A DNA stretch of 64,000 bases from Bacillus yapensis (GCF_005280205.1 NZ_SUND01000004.1:234108-298107), one strand, 5' to 3'. Shown: positions 33,512 to 42,364, numbered from the stretch's first letter. Translations and numbers: made by a program. The notes: a model not told the origin generated them from the letters alone.

Positions 33512-34639
33512 TTATGTCAATCTCATCTTAAAATCTTCATACCCAAACTTGTGCAAGACGCGGCAATCACCGTCCTTATCACGTACTGCAATCGATGGTA
33601 AGGCCATACCGTTAAACGTTGTATTCTTCACCATCGAATAAATGGCCATATCACCAAATACTAAACGATCCCCATTTTTCAAAGGTTCGTCAAAAGAATA
33701 CTCGCCGATAAAATCACCAGATAGGCAAGTTGGTCCGCCTAAACGATACGTATAAGCTTTCTCCCCTACTTCACCAGAACCAAGTAATGGCGGACGATAA
33801 GGCATTTCCAAAACATCTGGCATATGACAAGATGCTGACGTATCAACAATCGCAATATCAATACCATTTTTCATCGTATCAAGTACTTCCGTGATCAAGA
33901 AACCAGCATTCAAAGCAACAGCTTCCCCTGGCTCAAGATACACTTTTAACCCATACTTGTCCTGCATACGGCGAATACAGTCTTCCAATAATGGAATATC
34001 ATAATCTTCCCGGGTGATATGGTGACCACCGCCGAAGTTAATCCATTCCATCTGAGGAAGCCACTCACCAAACTTCTCTTCAATGGCATCAAGAGTAGTT
34101 GCGAGGTCATCCGAATTCTGCTGACAAAGGGTATGGAAGTGAAAACCAGTCATTCCTTCCAATAAATCTGGACGGAATTGGTCACGTGTAACCCCGAAAC
34201 GAGAGCCCACTGCACAAGGGTTGTAAATATCATGTCCCTCTTGCGTTGAACACTCAGGGTTAATACGAAGTCCGAATTTCTTCCCTGCTTTCAAAACTCT
34301 ATCACGGTACTTTTCAACCTGTGAAAAAGAGTTGAAAATAATGTGATCACAATACGAAATAATCTCATCAATCTCATCTTCACGATAAGCTGGGGAGAAG
34401 ACATGATTCTCCTTCCCCATCTCCTCGTAACCAAGCTTTGCTTCATATAAACCACTTGCTGCTGTTCCACTTAAATATTCACCGATCAGTGGATACATGG
34501 AATACATCGAAAAAGCTTTCTGCGCTAGAATAATCTTTGCTCCTGTGCGTTCCATGACTCCGCTCAGGATTTTCAGATTTTTTTCTAAAAGTGCTTCATC
34601 TACTACATAACTAGGTGTTGGTAATTCTTCAAATCGCAT
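33512..34639 (-). CDS. nspC: Carboxynorspermidine/carboxyspermidine decarboxylase
   Basis: 375 residues, fold-type III PLP decarboxylase of the alanine-racemase-like group. The PLP lysine is in ILAQKAFSMY, the phosphate-binding segment is WINFGGGHHI, and GGPTCLSGD carries the catalytic cysteine of the partner subunit. It removes CO2 from carboxy(nor)spermidine to give the polyamine. It directly follows the synthase gene (stop and ATG one base apart). ATG 34639 is chosen; the site GGAG is 13 bases away, a little far. Confidence 0.93.
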   Translation of the reverse strand: MRFEELPTPSYVVDEALLEKNLKILSGVMERTGAKIILAQKAFSMYSMYPLIGEYLSGTAASGLYEAKLGYEEMGKENHVFSPAYREDEIDEIISYCDHIIFNSFSQVEKYRDRVLKAGKKFGLRINPECSTQEGHDIYNPCAVGSRFGVTRDQFRPDLLEGMTGFHFHTLCQQNSDDLATTLDAIEEKFGEWLPQMEWINFGGGHHITREDYDIPLLEDCIRRMQDKYGLKVYLEPGEAVALNAGFLITEVLDTMKNGIDIAIVDTSASCHMPDVLEMPYRPPLLGSGEVGEKAYTYRLGGPTCLSGDFIGEYSFDEPLKNGDRLVFGDMAIYSMVKNTTFNGMALPSIAVRDKDGDCRVLHKFGYEDFKMRLT

Positions 34640-34640
34640 T

Positions 34641-35873
34641 TTAGCGAACAAGCTCCGCTTCTTTTACTTCGTCTGCATCAACTAAAGTTGGGTTGAAATC
34701 TTCTTGCCATGGTAATCCCCACTTGTTTAATGCTTCCATGAATGGATCTGGATCGAACTCTTCGATGTTGAATACGCCTGGCTTATTCCATTTTCCAGTC
34801 ATAACCATCATTGCACCGATCATCGCTGGTACACCTGTTGTGTAAGAAACAGCTTGTGAGCCAACTTCAGTGAAACATGCTTCATGGTCACAAATATTGT
34901 ATACATAGTAAGTTTTCTCTTTGCCGTCTTTCTTACCACGGAAGATACAACCGATATTTGTTTTTCCTTTTGTACGTGGTCCAAGAGTAGCTGGATCTGG
35001 TAAAACAGCTTTCAAGAACTGAAGTGGAATGATTTGTTGTCCTTCGAATTCGATTGGCTCGATAGAAGTCATTCCAACGTTTTCAAGAGCGTTTAAGTGC
35101 ATGAGGTAGCTTTGACCAAATGTCATGAAGAAACGGATACGCTTAAGTCCTGGAACGTTTTTCGCAAGAGATTCAAGCTCTTCATGATATAGAAGGTACA
35201 TATCTTTTTCGCCAACTTCAGCGAAATCATACACGCGCTTGATTTCCATTGGCTTTGTTTCAATCCATTCACCATTTTCCCAATATCTGCCGTTAGCGGA
35301 TACTTCACGGATGTTGATTTCAGGATTGAAGTTTGTTGCGAACGGATAGCCGTGATCACCACCGTTACAGTCAAGAATATCGATGTATTCAATTACATCA
35401 AAATGATGCTTTAGAGCATGAGCAGTGAATACGCCTGTTACACCTGGGTCAAATCCACTTCCTAAAAGTGCTGTAATTCCAGCTTCTTCAAAGCGCTCTT
35501 TGTAATCCCATTGCCATTTGTATTCAAATTTAGCTGTATCTTCAGGCTCATAGTTTGCTGTATCCATGTAATGTGTCTTCGTTGCAAGACATGCATCCAT
35601 AATTGTTAAGTCTTGATAAGGTAATGCTAGATTCATAACGATATCTGGCTTTACTTCTTCAATTAGAGCAATTAGCTCATCAACATTGTTAGCATCAACT
35701 TGTGCTGTTGTAATCTTCGTTTTTCCACCATCTAATTTTGCTTTTAAATCATCACATTTAGATTTTGTACGGCTTGCGATACAAATCTCTTCGAAAACCT
35801 CACTGTTTTGTACACATTTATGAATGGCTACTTGTGCCACTCCTCCACAACCGATAATAAGCGCTTTTCCCAT
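34641..35873 (-). CDS. Carboxynorspermidine synthase (saccharopine dehydrogenase-like)
   Basis: 410 residues. The Rossmann motif KALIIGCGGVAQVAIHKC begins the protein, followed by a saccharopine-dehydrogenase-type catalytic domain (TALLGSGFDPGVTGVFTAHA; DILDCNGGDHGYPFATN). It condenses aspartate semialdehyde with a diamine using NADPH, giving carboxynorspermidine or carboxyspermidine for NspC. The route replaces S-adenosylmethionine-dependent spermidine synthesis. ATG 35873 has AAAAGGAGA 8 bases upstream; a longer frame to 35909 starts before the binding site. Confidence 0.92.
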   Translation of the reverse strand: MGKALIIGCGGVAQVAIHKCVQNSEVFEEICIASRTKSKCDDLKAKLDGGKTKITTAQVDANNVDELIALIEEVKPDIVMNLALPYQDLTIMDACLATKTHYMDTANYEPEDTAKFEYKWQWDYKERFEEAGITALLGSGFDPGVTGVFTAHALKHHFDVIEYIDILDCNGGDHGYPFATNFNPEINIREVSANGRYWENGEWIETKPMEIKRVYDFAEVGEKDMYLLYHEELESLAKNVPGLKRIRFFMTFGQSYLMHLNALENVGMTSIEPIEFEGQQIIPLQFLKAVLPDPATLGPRTKGKTNIGCIFRGKKDGKEKTYYVYNICDHEACFTEVGSQAVSYTTGVPAMIGAMMVMTGKWNKPGVFNIEEFDPDPFMEALNKWGLPWQEDFNPTLVDADEVKEAELVR

Positions 35874-35965
35874 TTTCCTATCTCCTTTTAAAAGAAATTT
35901 TTGAAGCATCAGACGACTGGTCGCCCTTAAAAAAGGTTTTGTTCACGGTCATTTAAACAATAAAA

Positions 35966-36006
35966 AAGCAAGTGAAATAACGCATGACATGCGCATCCAC
36001 TTGCTT
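35966..36006 (-). terminator. Terminator-like hairpin in the polyamine operon leader
   Basis: AAGCAAGTG / CACTTGCTT with an inner CGCATG/CATGCG stem, followed on the minus strand by TTTTTTATTG. It lies 93 bases before the synthase start, so it is either an attenuator for that operon or the end of an upstream RNA. Confidence 0.65.
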
Positions 36007-36477
36007 GAGATATAATCATTTTTAGAAAAGCATCATGATAGACATAGTACTGGTATATAACCAGAGTAACCCAATTTTCATGGAAAGAGCTTTTCAATAT
36101 TAGAATATATCAATAGGTTCAGAGTCTATATAGCAAATAATTACTTTTACTACTCTTATTGACCGTTTCACAAGTTGATATGCATTTGCACACTGGTTGT
36201 AAAGTAACCAACTTATAAAATTTGAGCTTTTAACTCAATCAATAAGGCAACTAAGTTGCCAATCGGCATTTGACCCGGCTGTCCGTATGGCCTTAACTTT
36301 TCTATACAAAAAGTGGTCAAAAATTATCTGCTTGGAAAGACCCTGATATTGAAATATCTGCTTTCCATTAATAATTCCTTCACTATAGTAACAACAATTA
36401 ATAAAAATATCTACAAAAAAATAAAATTTATTTTAAATAATTTTTATGGAGTTTTTTTGAAATAGGTATTTCACGTC

Positions 36478-36515
36478 TTAAAAGAGCTCTCTTCCGTGGT
36501 ACTACTGCCTTTTAT
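36478..36515 (-). other. T-box-like antiterminator motif, possibly decayed
   Basis: The minus strand has GGCAGTAGTACCACGGAAG followed by AGAGCTCTTTTAAGACGTG. This resembles the T-box core GGTGGTACCACGGAAG with its following stem. The core has substitutions, and no aminoacyl-tRNA synthetase or amino-acid gene follows within 600 bases. It is tentative. Confidence 0.25.
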
Positions 36516-36541
36516 AACTTCTTTTTCCCGTTTCTTGTAAA

Positions 36542-36576
36542 ACAAAAAAGCACCTCTCTCCTATCGAAAGCTGCTT
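36542..36576 (-). terminator. Terminator of the Spo0E-like gene
   Basis: Hairpin GCAGCTTTC / GAGAGGTGC (one mismatch, G-U pairs) followed by TTTTTTG on the minus strand, 22 bases past the stop. Confidence 0.7.
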
Positions 36577-36598
36577 TCACACATTAGATTCTTACTAT

Positions 36599-36790
36599 TT
36601 ATTTTGCTAGATTTTCGATCTTTTCGTCAATGTACTTGGTCATAAGTAGATTTAGTCGAAGCGTTAGATCTAGATAACCCGAACTATTCGGACCACTTTG
36701 GCGATATAATTTATTCTTCTCTGTTTTTAATTGTATAATCTCGCTCAGAAGTTCCATGTTCTCGGCTGGTTGAACCTCATTCCCTATCAT
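36599..36790 (-). CDS. Spo0E-like small protein
   Basis: 63 residues forming two helices joined by a turn: LLSEIIQLKTEKNKLYRQSG and LDLTLRLNLLMTKYIDEKI. This helix-turn-helix hairpin and length match the Spo0E family of aspartyl-phosphate phosphatases, which dephosphorylate Spo0A and restrain sporulation. The family SQELD core is replaced by LTLRLN, so the assignment is only probable. AAGGAG lies before the ATG, and a terminator follows. Confidence 0.55.
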   Translation of the reverse strand: MIGNEVQPAENMELLSEIIQLKTEKNKLYRQSGPNSSGYLDLTLRLNLLMTKYIDEKIENLAK

Positions 36791-37102
36791 TTCCCATAAC
36801 TCCTTGCTAAATAATTTGCTGCAAATTTTCTTCTCTGATTACAAAACCATGCTGATAGTAGCACAGGCAAATTTTTATGTAAATACAAATATGAAATGCT
36901 ACAATTTTCCGAAAAAAACTATGTGTTCCTAAAATAGTATGTTAAGATTACGTCTTCTATCTTCTTTACTAATTGAAGTACAAACAGGGAACATAGAAAC
37001 TATATTTTAATAGCAATTCATGCCAAAATAAAAATTTTGCGAAAATTCATAGTAAAAGCCACCTCATTCATCTAGCGCTGAGATGGCTTTTATAAAAGAT
37101 AA
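36791..37102. other. AT-rich intergenic region
   Basis: 312 bases with no gene. The promoter of the Spo0E-like gene should be here. At its right end lies the terminator (37054-37091) of the short leftward ORF. Confidence 0.5.
37054..37091 (-). terminator. Terminator of the 43-residue ORF
   Basis: AAAAGCCACCTCA (37054-37066) pairs with TGAGATGGCTTTT (37079-37091), 13 bp with one G-U pair. On the minus strand a TTTTA tail follows. Confidence 0.8.
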
Positions 37103-37234
37103 TTACTGCTTTTTGATTGGCGTGCAAACCGCATACAGGTTTTCACTAGGGTCAGATACTTCGACTCTGACGACTTTATATCCAGCCCCTCCCTTTGGCC
37201 ATTCTTTTTTAATAGAAACGATTTGGTCTTTCAT
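37103..37234 (-). CDS. 43-residue unknown small protein
   Basis: A short ORF: MKDQIVSIKKEWPKGGAGYK, then VVRVEVSDPSENLYAVCTPI, then KKQ. It has AAGGAAG 9 bases before ATG and its own strong terminator 12 bases after the stop, so it is very probably expressed. The sequence alternates charged and hydrophobic residues like a small beta-sheet protein, with a single cysteine and no signal peptide. I do not recognise a family. It could also be a remnant of a larger gene, but the intact expression signals argue against that. Confidence 0.65.
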   Translation of the reverse strand: MKDQIVSIKKEWPKGGAGYKVVRVEVSDPSENLYAVCTPIKKQ

Positions 37235-37385
37235 TGCTCATACTTCCTTCCATCCGAATATCTCACACAATAGTTAATATATGTTGTGTTTCATACAATG
37301 TGCATACTTTGTAAAAATTGACATGAAAATCCCAAGCTTAGCTCAAAATAACCTGTAACGTCACAATTTTAAAAAGGACTTTATG

Positions 37386-38387
37386 ATGAAACGTACTTTA
37401 TTGTTATTTCTATGTTTTTGGTCATTCCCATCACTAGGACTTGCTAGCATTGTAAACACAAAGGAATTATATACGTATGAAGCCTTAACAGAAGATATCG
37501 AAGAACTATCATCCCTTCACCCTAACCTCATTTCATACAAATCATTAACTTCAACAGGATTCGGAAGAAAAATATGGGCCCTAAAGCTCGGTAATGGCGA
37601 GACAACCATACTTTTACACGGTGCTCATCATGCACGAGAATGGTTAACCAGTGCTCTCTTAATGAAAATGATCGAAACTTATGCCGAAGCATATGATTCT
37701 AGCCAATCAGTCAAAAATATTCCAACAAGTATTTTAGATCAAGTCTCGATTTGGGTTGTTCCGATGGTGAATCCAGATGGGGTGACACTGCAGCAGTTTG
37801 GTCTCTATGCCTTTCCTGCTTATATCCATTCAAATCTTATCCAAATGAATAAAGGCTCTAAAGACTTTAAGCGATGGAAGGCAAACCTCCAAGGCATTGA
37901 TTTAAATCGGCAATACCCTGCGAATTGGGATGGTCTAAAAGGAGTAAGCTTAAACCCGAGTTATCAGTTTTATAAGGGAACGGCGCCTCTTGAAGCAAAA
38001 GAAGTAAAAGTGCTCGTTGACTTCACCTACGAAATCAACCCTCAGCTTGTCGCTTCTTATCATTCATCTGGGAATATGCTTTTTTGGGGATTTCATCATT
38101 GGGGCATCACTCATTCGACCGAGTTCACAGAAGATTATTACAACATTGCTGAAAAAGTAGCCGACCTCACAAAATATGAACTTGATGAGCCAGAAACATA
38201 TCAGCAAGGCGGTGGCTATACAGATTGGTTTGTCCAGCAATTTAAAAGACCTGCTTTAACAGTAGAAATTGGCAACTTAGTAGAGGACACCAATCTCCCC
38301 TTAAGTTCTTTTCCTACAATATGGGAACGAAATAAAGAGATTGGGTTATTTTTAGCGACGAAAGCATTAGAAAGAAAGGTGCACTAA
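37386..38387 (+). CDS. Secreted M14 zinc carboxypeptidase
   Basis: 333 residues. A signal peptide (residues 1-20, ending LGLAS) precedes an M14 domain. Zinc ligands are in HGAHHAREW (HxxE) and the later histidine in VASYHSSG; NPDG and DLNRQYP are substrate-binding motifs; the catalytic glutamate is in LTVEIGN. Bacillus relatives cleave gamma-D-glutamyl-diaminopimelate links in cell wall peptides. There is no LysM domain here, unlike endopeptidase I. AAAGGA is 7 bases from ATG 37386; an ATG one codon earlier is too close. Confidence 0.92.
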   Translation: MKRTLLLFLCFWSFPSLGLASIVNTKELYTYEALTEDIEELSSLHPNLISYKSLTSTGFGRKIWALKLGNGETTILLHGAHHAREWLTSALLMKMIETYAEAYDSSQSVKNIPTSILDQVSIWVVPMVNPDGVTLQQFGLYAFPAYIHSNLIQMNKGSKDFKRWKANLQGIDLNRQYPANWDGLKGVSLNPSYQFYKGTAPLEAKEVKVLVDFTYEINPQLVASYHSSGNMLFWGFHHWGITHSTEFTEDYYNIAEKVADLTKYELDEPETYQQGGGYTDWFVQQFKRPALTVEIGNLVEDTNLPLSSFPTIWERNKEIGLFLATKALERKVH

Positions 38388-38396
38388 TCGCAAAAG

Positions 38397-38421
38397 AACC
38401 CTCCAGTATTTTTGGAGGGTT
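38397..38421. terminator. Bidirectional terminator between carboxypeptidase and PAS-GGDEF-EAL genes
   Basis: Perfect 9-bp stem AACCCTCCA / TGGAGGGTT between the converging genes ending at 38387 and 38434. Confidence 0.8.
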
Positions 38422-38433
38422 ACACATATTCAA

Positions 38434-41184
38434 TTACACTTTACGTACACGCATAAATTTATTTTCGAATTCTTCAATCGAACAAGGCTTTTCAAAATAG
38501 AATCCTTGAACTAAATAGCAATTTTGCTCAAGGAGGAAGTCCAACTCTTTCTTGGTTTCTACCCCTTCTGCAATGACATCCATTTTTAAATGCTGCGCCA
38601 ACTTGATCATGGTAGTGGTGATTAAAGCATTATCTGATTGAGTTGAGATATTTTGTATAAATGAGCGGTCGATTTTAATGCCATCAAATTTAAATGTCTT
38701 CAAATAATTAAAAGAAGAGTAACCAGTACCAAAATCATCGATGTAAATTCTAATCCCCATTTCCTTTAATTCGCGCATAGTTTGAAAAATATATTCTTCA
38801 TTTTTCATGATAGAGTTTTCTGTTATTTCAATTTCGAGCCATTTTCCATCCAACTGAAATTCATTCAACAATTCTTTCATCTCTTTTAAAAATTCTCTTA
38901 GGATAAATTGCTGAGAACTTACATTTACACTGATTGGGATTAGTGGAATTCCTTGTTCTTTCCATAATACGAGTTGTTCGCATACTTTTCTTTTTACCCA
39001 CTTACCTATTTGAATAATAAGACCCGTCTCTTCTGCAAGTGGAATAAAATCGACTGGTGACACCAACCCTAACTTCGGATGATTCCAACGAATCAGTGCT
39101 TCGGCAGCTACTATATCCTTTGTCTTTGCATTTACACGTGGTTGGAAATGAAGTGTGAATTCATCATTCAATAGTGCTTTTCTCAATTCTCTTTCCATCA
39201 TAAAGGAATGCAAACTTCTTTCATCCATATAATCGACATATAATTGATACCTATTACGGCCCTGTTCCTTGGCTTGGTACAATGCAATATCCGCCTTTTT
39301 CAATAATTCTCCCGGAGTCGCACCATCGGTAGGATAAATGCTTATGCCAATACTTGCTGACACAAATAACTCGTACTCATTGATATTGAAGGGATATTTC
39401 AACTTTTCTAATATATTTTTAGCAAGATTAATAGCTTCACAACGATTTTGGATGATTGGGCATAACAGCAAAAATTCATCCCCACCCATACGCGCAACAA
39501 ATTGACTAGTACCATTCAATCCTTCAATTAATCGCTCGGATATTTGTTTAATTAGTTCATCACCAATAAAGTGACCAAGTGTATCATTGACCTTTTTAAA
39601 ACGGTCGATGTCAATTAACAAAATAGCTGTTTCTCTCTTATTTTGTTCAGCATACTGAAGGGATTCTTCAACTTTTTTGCGTATCCCTCTTCGATTTAAT
39701 AGATTTGTCAACTCATCGTGGTCGGCCAGATACGCATTCATTTCTTGTGTCTTTCTTTCTTCCGTCACATCTTTTCCGATCGAGTAGACGGCTTTTATTT
39801 CTCCATCTATGACAATTGGGAAAAAATGAATGTTTAAGCAGACATAACCATCCTGTTCATCCACATATTCATAATCAAATTTCATCGTACTCCCATGAAT
39901 TACTTCTTCAAAAAAACCATCTATAATTTCTTTATGTTCAGGAAACAATTTGGATATCGTTTGAGTTGAAATCATTTTTCTCGTAAACCCGAATTTCTCC
40001 ATCGTTTTAGAATTCATCTCTAAAACATTACCGTTAACTCCATACGTAATGACATAATCCTGTCTATGTTCATATAGGGACTGGTATTGTTGTTGGTGTA
40101 CATCTAATTGTTTCTGAGTGGACCTCAATTCAGTAATATCATGAACAGATCCGACAATTTCAATTACCTTTCCATCATGTTTGATCGGCGTAACATCCAC
40201 ATAAACGAGTTTCTCATTGAGTTCAATCTCATAATTGGAACGTTCTCCAGCAAATGCTTTTTCATAGTGGTAATGCTTTATATTGGCCACTTCGTTTTCA
40301 AAAACCTCGAAAGGAGATTTATTAAACAAAATGGCAGTAGTAGCACCTAAGTTAGCCATGAGCATTCCTTCACCCATGGTATAATACATTTTTCCAGTTT
40401 CATCTTTTCTCATCTTAAATATGCCATTATTTAGGTTTTTTACTGTATCCAAAAATTCATTCATCATGGATTCCTGTAATTCTCTTTCCATCTGAACACG
40501 CTTTGTGATATCGTTACGGATACTCACATATTGATAAGGTTTTCCAGTTTCATCTACGAAAGGAACAATGGTCGTATCAACCCAATACAAGCTCCCATCC
40601 TTCGCTTTATTTTGAACTTCCCCTCTCCAGATTTTACCCTTACCAATCGTTCTCCACATTTCACGGAAGAAATCTTTAGGATGATAGTTTGAGCTGAGGA
40701 TTCGATGATTTTGTCCAATAAGTTCTTCTTCGCTATATTTTGATAGTGCGCAAAATTTTTGATTAACACTTGTTATGTTACCTCTTCTATCCGTTATCGC
40801 AATAATAGTAGATTCATCAAGTGCTTGCTTTATATTCGCTAATTCCTTACTCAAAGTATCAATTTTTTGATTTTGTCGATCCTGTATGTTTTTGAGATGG
40901 AGCACCAGCATACTCACATTCTCCATCATAAGTGGATATACTTGAATTAGATGTGGCTGTTTATTTCCCTTACATTCTACTTTCAAAGTTTGATTCTCTC
41001 TCAACTCTATTTGAAATTGAGGGATAAAGTTGTTAATAGACCTTCCCATTGTTTCCTTCGCTTTCCAGTCAAAAAGGAGTTCTGCTTGATTATTCATATA
41101 CAGGATGATTCCTTTTTCATTAACGACGAAAATACAATCGGAAATATTAGAAAATATATCGAAAAATGAGTCATTAATTTTCAT
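38434..41184 (-). CDS. PAS-GGDEF-EAL c-di-GMP turnover protein
   Basis: 916 residues, soluble. Three to four PAS modules fill residues 1-480; one contains the typical ITDRRGNITSVNQKFC and YVSIRNDITKR segments. The GGDEF domain has an intact active site (ARMGGDEFLLL) but no RxxD I-site (NGTSQ at that position). The EAL domain is complete: AEALIRW, SVNVSSQQF, EITENSIM, YIDDFGTGYSS, KIDRSFI, AEGVET. It may both make and degrade c-di-GMP under control of a PAS-sensed signal. ATG 41184 has GGAGG upstream; an ATG nine codons earlier lacks one. Confidence 0.93.
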   Translation of the reverse strand: MKINDSFFDIFSNISDCIFVVNEKGIILYMNNQAELLFDWKAKETMGRSINNFIPQFQIELRENQTLKVECKGNKQPHLIQVYPLMMENVSMLVLHLKNIQDRQNQKIDTLSKELANIKQALDESTIIAITDRRGNITSVNQKFCALSKYSEEELIGQNHRILSSNYHPKDFFREMWRTIGKGKIWRGEVQNKAKDGSLYWVDTTIVPFVDETGKPYQYVSIRNDITKRVQMERELQESMMNEFLDTVKNLNNGIFKMRKDETGKMYYTMGEGMLMANLGATTAILFNKSPFEVFENEVANIKHYHYEKAFAGERSNYEIELNEKLVYVDVTPIKHDGKVIEIVGSVHDITELRSTQKQLDVHQQQYQSLYEHRQDYVITYGVNGNVLEMNSKTMEKFGFTRKMISTQTISKLFPEHKEIIDGFFEEVIHGSTMKFDYEYVDEQDGYVCLNIHFFPIVIDGEIKAVYSIGKDVTEERKTQEMNAYLADHDELTNLLNRRGIRKKVEESLQYAEQNKRETAILLIDIDRFKKVNDTLGHFIGDELIKQISERLIEGLNGTSQFVARMGGDEFLLLCPIIQNRCEAINLAKNILEKLKYPFNINEYELFVSASIGISIYPTDGATPGELLKKADIALYQAKEQGRNRYQLYVDYMDERSLHSFMMERELRKALLNDEFTLHFQPRVNAKTKDIVAAEALIRWNHPKLGLVSPVDFIPLAEETGLIIQIGKWVKRKVCEQLVLWKEQGIPLIPISVNVSSQQFILREFLKEMKELLNEFQLDGKWLEIEITENSIMKNEEYIFQTMRELKEMGIRIYIDDFGTGYSSFNYLKTFKFDGIKIDRSFIQNISTQSDNALITTTMIKLAQHLKMDVIAEGVETKKELDFLLEQNCYLVQGFYFEKPCSIEEFENKFMRVRKV

Positions 41185-41328
41185 GAGCCCTCCGGGTTGA
41201 CATGCTATCATGTTATTTACTCTTAAATAGTTTCGAACAAACTAATTTCAAATTATATCTATTTTCTAATATAATTCAAAAACTGTATAGCAAAAAATTA
41301 TATTGGAAAATTTTACAAACGCAAAAAA

Positions 41329-41352
41329 GAACTGACCGATGATCGTCAGCTC
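41329..41352 (-). terminator. Terminator of the formate dehydrogenase operon
   Basis: Stem GAACTGAC / GTCAGCTC (one G-U pair) followed by TTTTTT on the minus strand, 24 bases after the fdhD stop. Confidence 0.82.
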
Positions 41353-41375
41353 TATTCAAATTATCCATAAGCATT

Positions 41376-42170
41376 TCATCCAATCAATATCCTATCCGGA
41401 TACGTATAAACATTTAGCGAATCACCTCGGATAAACCCAATTGTCGTAATTCCTAGTTCCTCAGCAAGCTCGAGGGCAAGCTCGGTTGGAGCTGATTTCG
41501 ACAACACGATTTCACAACCGATTTTCGCTACCTTTAACAAGATTTCAGAAGATATTCTCCCACTAAATACGATGATCTTATCTTGAATAGGGATTTGATT
41601 TTTTAAACAATAGCCATAGATCTTATCGAGAGCATTGTGACGTCCAATATCCATTCTTGATAAAATCATCCCATTCACATCACATAAGGCCGCATTATGG
41701 ACACCGCCTGTATGCTGGAACACAGTAGCAGCCATCTGCATTTCATTCATCAGCCTAAACGTATCCTCGACCGAGAGCTTGATACGAAAATCCTTCATCT
41801 TTTTCACCGTTAAGGCGTCATTGACAAATACAAATCCTTGTCGTGAAATCCCACAACAAGAGGTGACATAGCGTTTATTTTGAAACTTTTCGTAAAAAGG
41901 ATTGACCTTATCACATTTAATGTGAACAACACCCTCTCGCTCCTGTACCCAGAAATCTTGAATATCTTCATACCTTTTAATAATCCCTTCAGAAGCTAAG
42001 AAGCCTATCACCAAATCTTCAATGTATTCTGGAGTGCAAACCAATGTCACTAGTTCTTGTTCATTCAACTTCACAGTAACTGGATATTCTGTTACGACGT
42101 GATCTTCTGTTGCTTCCGCATTTCCATTTTGAAATCGTAATGTTTGCCGTTTGACTTCAATCGGTTTCAC
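41376..42170 (-). CDS. fdhD: Formate dehydrogenase sulfurtransferase FdhD
   Basis: 264 residues. FdhD moves sulfur from a cysteine desulfurase to the molybdenum cofactor of formate dehydrogenase. The reactive cysteines are in the loop TSCCGISR; HTGGVHNAAL, DIGRHNALDKI and FSGRISSEIL are family signatures. It starts at GTG 42170, 7 bases after AAAGGAG. It closes the operon that begins with the formate channel and dehydrogenase, which matches its role in maturing the adjacent enzyme. Confidence 0.95.
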   Translation of the reverse strand: MKPIEVKRQTLRFQNGNAEATEDHVVTEYPVTVKLNEQELVTLVCTPEYIEDLVIGFLASEGIIKRYEDIQDFWVQEREGVVHIKCDKVNPFYEKFQNKRYVTSCCGISRQGFVFVNDALTVKKMKDFRIKLSVEDTFRLMNEMQMAATVFQHTGGVHNAALCDVNGMILSRMDIGRHNALDKIYGYCLKNQIPIQDKIIVFSGRISSEILLKVAKIGCEIVLSKSAPTELALELAEELGITTIGFIRGDSLNVYTYPDRILIG

Positions 42171-42223
42171 GTCTAATCTCCTTTCGAAAAAAGCAGAGAA
42201 AGGATGAAATAATTCACTCTTTC

Positions 42224-42364
42224 TTATTCACTCTCTTCAAAAAATGGATGCTTTCTGTCTTCCTGACAGCTTTCACAGACATGTAATCCGCCCATTTGCG
42301 GTTTATTTCTAAACCAAGGACTCTCATCCATTTCCTCTGCACCACATACCTCACAAACCTTCAT
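42224..42364 (-). CDS. 46-residue double-CxxC zinc-ribbon-like protein
   Basis: A short protein with two CxxC pairs (CEVC near residue 4, CESC near residue 31) that should bind one zinc. ATG 42364 lies inside the end of the preceding gene and follows GGGAGGG and GAAGG. A longer in-frame version to 42442 would run through that gene without its own site. It sits between the HMA-like protein and fdhD in the formate operon. A maturation or redox-sensing role is a guess. Confidence 0.7.
   Translation of the reverse strand: MKVCEVCGAEEMDESPWFRNKPQMGGLHVCESCQEDRKHPFFEESE

Larger units (their letters stand above)
35874..36598. other. 725-base non-coding region with many hairpins
   Basis: No ORF with a ribosome binding site is seen. 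Elements are: a terminator-like hairpin at 35966-36006; three hairpins in a row at 36194-36210 (TGGTT/AACCA), 36222-36238 (TTGAG/CTCAA) and 36246-36260 (GGCAACTAAGTTGCC); and a T-box-like segment at 36478-36515. The likely promoter and 5' leader of the carboxynorspermidine operon must lie here. The density of structure suggests regulatory RNA, but I could not fit it to a known class. Confidence 0.55.

Noticed and set aside
36194..36310. Cobalamin or c-di-GMP-I riboswitch in the polyamine leader
   Set aside because: AGCCGGGTCAAATGCC on the minus strand vaguely resembles the B12 box, but the other conserved blocks of either class are missing.
36478..36515. A functional T-box leader
   Set aside because: The core GGTGGTACC is altered, no specifier stem I was found, and no aminoacyl-tRNA synthetase or amino-acid gene follows. 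It is kept only as a low-confidence motif.
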